The position numbers were made by a program, and so were the translations under genes. A model generated the notes under the pieces. That model had not been told where the DNA came from. It searched no databases and saw nothing but the letters and a program-made list of their open reading frames with translations. Below are positions 7,001-8,304 of a stretch of 8,304 nt of DNA, one piece after another; the stretch's first letter is position 1, and each line of letters opens with the position of its first letter. Origin of the DNA: an uncultured Pseudomonadota bacterium (GTDB lineage: Bacteria > SAR324 > NAC60-12); contig CAJXNF010000104.1 in NCBI GenBank assembly GCA_913056375.1, forward strand, positions 1-8,304, written 5' to 3'.

Positions 7001-7981
7001 GATCTGAGGACCAAGATTCTCAACCGAAGGGTCTTGGAGTCCGATGAGCGAAATTTTAAAAACTTCAAGAGAGAGTGGTCCTATTCCCGAATTTGGAAAT
7101 CCTTTTCCGAGAACCAATCGATTTCAGATTGGTTGGGGCATTTGAACCATTCTGCGGATGAATCCTACAGTGTGTTGGTTGAAACTTCACTGGAGCAGTT
7201 GTTGACAGGTAATCCAGAGATCCTTTCTTCTGATGATCCTCTCGTCCTAACTTTACGTGAAAACATCAAGCCGTTGGGGGAGCTGTGTGGTGTGCCTGAC
7301 TCAGAAGAAACGACTCGTTTGTTTCTGTGTACAAAAAACGACGAGGGCAACTCCGCCAATATTCGCAGGCGAATGGAGTTGATTTGGTCGAGAGATGCAC
7401 CGAGCTTCGTGTCAGAGGGGGACAAGTCGGAGTTGTTAATGGTGGTGCTGAAGCCCAATCTTTATGGACGGAGAATTCTATCTGTTCAAAATGGGCTGGC
7501 CAGTTTCTTTAAAAGGCCAGTCGGTGAAGTTGAAGACCTCTTGATTGCAATCGGTAACAAGATGGATGAGTTGTGCAGTATTCACCAAATGGAAAATTTG
7601 AGTCAGGCAATAGGGTATGGTGGTCAAGAAGCTCGCTGGCAGGTCCTGATCAGGGAATTTTTAACATGTTCTCTGTGGCATGAAGGGATTGAGATTCGTG
7701 GCCCTTATGGTCATGCAGAATTTTTTTACAACGACATTCGTTTAGGCGGGTCGGTTGTTGAATTGCTTTTTCGCCTTGATGGTTACGGGCTTACCAAGCA
7801 GCAGGCCATCGATGTCGCCGCAATCCGATCTGAGAAGCCTAGTGAAGATCGCTGTGTTTCGGGGGAGGAATACTACAAGAGACGTGAGGTTCTTGATCAC
7901 TGGTTCTACGAAAATCTGCGACTTCTCGACGCTGAGGTGTTCAGGTACTTCGAAAAACTGGTTGAGAAAATCGACGGGTGA
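4037..7981 (+). CDS. Two-pass membrane pseudo-tubulin with coiled coils
   Basis: Not a recognised named family; starts at TTG. N-terminal segments line up in order with the preceding tubulin-like protein: LYLVYGPESRQIAF (9-22) with its glycine loop; PIIVTLIDPSRGCSTNWVNI (126-145) with its GGTGSG region, sharing the Trp six residues past the motif start; FNVMLGPGF (164-172); TVILDGRLENGV (213-224); an Asn at 235; and GAIRVGFPKLE (264-274). Both glycine motifs are degenerate, so GTP binding is probably lost. Coiled-coil stretches lie at about 470-525, 619-676 and 900-960. Transmembrane helices lie at 722-739 and 865-881, with basic flanks on the outer ends placing both termini in the cytosol and about 120 residues outside. 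C-terminal LFLCTKNDEG (1095-1104), SELLMVVLKPNLYG (1131-1144) and SLWHEG (1212-1217) match the last third of the tubulin-like protein. No Walker A motif is present. Coding call is firm; the pseudo-tubulin reading is inference. Confidence 0.88.
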   Translation: MFNTIRPALYLVYGPESRQIAFTHLKKTARLTPELQELTAYILLKEADSSESEGVQQNSGTPNPAEIDLADFMEEAGEGAFIREVSVDHAADLQSVFSETENLLKRADLWQRAVANGWVVKSGVKPIIVTLIDPSRGCSTNWVNIFATLKRSFPNSEECLIDSFNVMLGPGFSEDLSSVHPDHEAYQHFSSTFVQLQSGDCHPDSDKAWIPQTVILDGRLENGVSLTPGSDLRENTADIISSLIGLSLTDNSTFSDKKPVRTAGAIRVGFPKLELIREHREQWLRKYFKEESDNIHAIEIRGHACRQVALDYLQNSKVEGVAKSLAKSLTGQLTYMPDHESSDPLEKIEIMSVDFERYWSERVQGIPGRIESERRDFNLSQREELIDSLGEWLKNLSLAECSKVLEMIRGVDNSGLVTHEKTVNDLRSMKVAKIEKLGSYSYSINSERLECYRRLQDWVQSQGDVSSNKSEIEAELSKINAEIEQFEVPEVGEGEEPKTGTKTAVNQLKTKKSRLESQLSQQQYIEAGYNHIIGSPSNVQNLNSLFDTEGTNRNVTTFETAELEGWSGKAEKRTLTNGSSFVVPNSEDEKSTRDAYYEGLKNLADLREDLSREPENPVSDSEVIRSQSLKESIAQLEEKTVGLLNECNVAREAVEKYQIAVNAIQEQSSRMMQLKEMASIDLALAPVYFRFLEYEKDALTKKLHASKRSDSGNKESVKKRFLKQVAGIFVATMLLLFLIPSEKAKIQTNFDRALIEPGKQNLQIMVGQRAVRLALPTGLWTNNDLFRLISGAEVRGERVSPTAVSSFNKLLVSSLNNGALEISGTSSVGVAAQLEVMTGSSAAVALGLQVGQKFLGNQRWLYRGVSLLVGILFSVILWFQYRGKATVGDRSVLKYKASIKRKEAELDHWYNSTEAVISRAGEERLALSAIEESVKAIDDQAKIVEFIQGLLEKFDSAITRELKIAKSSSSGETELPRSRRFYSIFNREDLRTKILNRRVLESDERNFKNFKREWSYSRIWKSFSENQSISDWLGHLNHSADESYSVLVETSLEQLLTGNPEILSSDDPLVLTLRENIKPLGELCGVPDSEETTRLFLCTKNDEGNSANIRRRMELIWSRDAPSFVSEGDKSELLMVVLKPNLYGRRILSVQNGLASFFKRPVGEVEDLLIAIGNKMDELCSIHQMENLSQAIGYGGQEARWQVLIREFLTCSLWHEGIEIRGPYGHAEFFYNDIRLGGSVVELLFRLDGYGLTKQQAIDVAAIRSEKPSEDRCVSGEEYYKRREVLDHWFYENLRLLDAEVFRYFEKLVEKIDG
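6311..6604 (+). other. Extracytoplasmic IN-like domain between the two TM helices
   Basis: Residues 759-856 of the membrane pseudo-tubulin follow the pattern of flagellin/hook 'IN' and phage-tail adhesive domains: a strand pair NLQIMVGQRAVRLALPTG, a helix beginning TNNDLFRLI, then GALEISGTSSVG, AAQLEVMTG and AVALGLQVG, closing with a glycine. In those families the typical order is 'l-x-v-x-G ... v-x-l-p-x-G-x-y-t ... L-x-i-t-S-x-x-x-G ... a-x-x-L-G-l'. The resemblance is to the pattern and was not computed. Confidence 0.45.
7976..7980 (+). promoter_or_regulatory. Weak ribosome-binding site / coupling region of the MCE-like gene
   Basis: GGGTG ends eight bases before the ATG at 7989 and overlaps the end of the preceding gene. 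The match is weak, and translational coupling from the upstream gene (TGATG at 7979-7983) is likely to matter more. Confidence 0.4.
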
Positions 7982-7988
7982 TGAGCAT

Positions 7989-8304
7989 ATGATAGTTGAC
8001 GACTTTGATGACCCTCCTATTCCAGGCGATTTTCCAGAGGGATCGGACGAACTCGATTTTCCTGAGCCAAAAAAGAAAATAAAACGGGTCAGTTTTCGTT
8101 CTTATGCGATCTATTTGATTCCCTTTGCAATCGTTCTGTTTCTCTTTTCTGGCATAGACTCTTTTGTGTCAGGCGATGAGCGGTTTTTGGTTTTTGCCAG
8201 AGGTGATGGAGCGGAGTTGCTCTCCATCGGTGATGGAGTGGTCCTCGAAGGTAAGCCTGTCGGCAAAGTTGTCGATCTCGCATTTGACGAGTTTGATTTG
8301 ATCG
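7989..8304 (+). CDS. Membrane-anchored MCE (MlaD-like) domain protein, 3'-truncated
   Basis: Open to the window end, so only the first 105 residues are visible. Residues 1-27 are acidic and proline-rich (DDFDDPPIPGDF at 4-15). A basic stretch KKKIKR (28-33) precedes one transmembrane helix at about 39-56, giving an N-in, C-out anchor. Residues 64-100 resemble the start of an MCE domain: strand RFLVFARGDG, then IGDGVVLEGKPVGKVVDLAF, which matches the usual 'l-x-x-G-a-x-V-x-x-x-G-x-x-V-G-x-V' signature of MlaD, PqiB and Mce proteins, which carry lipids across the envelope. The gene starts seven bases after the preceding stop, so it belongs to the operon. ATG 7989 is the start that keeps the acidic N-terminus. 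The MCE call rests on about 40 residues and could change once the rest is seen. Confidence 0.65.
   Translation, partial: MIVDDFDDPPIPGDFPEGSDELDFPEPKKKIKRVSFRSYAIYLIPFAIVLFLFSGIDSFVSGDERFLVFARGDGAELLSIGDGVVLEGKPVGKVVDLAFDEFDLI

Noticed and set aside
4037..7981. SMC/AAA-type ATPase or kinesin-like motor suggested by the coiled coils
   Set aside because: No Walker A (GxxxxGK[ST]), Walker B or ABC signature is visible. The coiled coils flank a transmembrane hairpin instead.
8089..8283. 64-codon minus-strand open frame at the window end
   Set aside because: It is antisense to the MCE-like gene, whose plus-strand product has a clear membrane anchor and a domain signature.

Overview
The window is one tightly packed plus-strand operon segment of four genes from a bacterium. 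It is probably Gram-negative: the last gene looks like an MCE-type envelope lipid-transport protein and the third has an extracytoplasmic domain. Base composition is close to balanced by eye and codon use is uniform across the genes. There is no transposase, integrase, RNA gene or CRISPR array. I cannot name the genus. A Verrucomicrobia/Planctomycetes-type or proteobacterial host would fit, but this is only a guess.

Layout: (1) positions 1-1229, the C-terminal part of a single-pass membrane protein with a beta-rich N-terminal side, one transmembrane helix, a cytosolic domain and a strongly acidic Asp-Phe repeat tail; its beginning lies upstream of the window. (2) 1257-3998, a 913-residue tubulin/FtsZ-superfamily protein of the large 'tubulin-like' (Tubulin_2) type, with the GGTGSG nucleotide-binding signature. 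(3) 4037-7981, a 1314-residue two-pass membrane protein. By-eye comparison suggests it is a degenerate full-length relative of protein 2, with both glycine-rich nucleotide motifs lost and a very long coiled-coil and membrane insertion in the middle. (4) 7989-end, the start of a membrane-anchored protein with an MCE (MlaD-like) domain, cut by the window end. The gaps between genes are 27, 38 and 7 bases. I see no promoter or terminator, and no stretch longer than 300 bases lacks a gene.

How the parts may work together (inference): a cytosolic GTP-binding tubulin-like protein could assemble on, or pair with, a membrane-embedded pseudo-tubulin. The extracytoplasmic loop of the latter resembles flagellin/hook/phage-tail 'IN'-type domains. 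Two further membrane proteins carry cytosolic acidic DDFDD segments, and the last one puts an MCE domain on the other side of the membrane. This fits the proposal of Makarova and Koonin (2010) that some FtsZ-like families form multicomponent membrane-remodelling systems with vWA-domain and envelope proteins. The membrane pseudo-tubulin and the MCE partner go beyond that description as I remember it.
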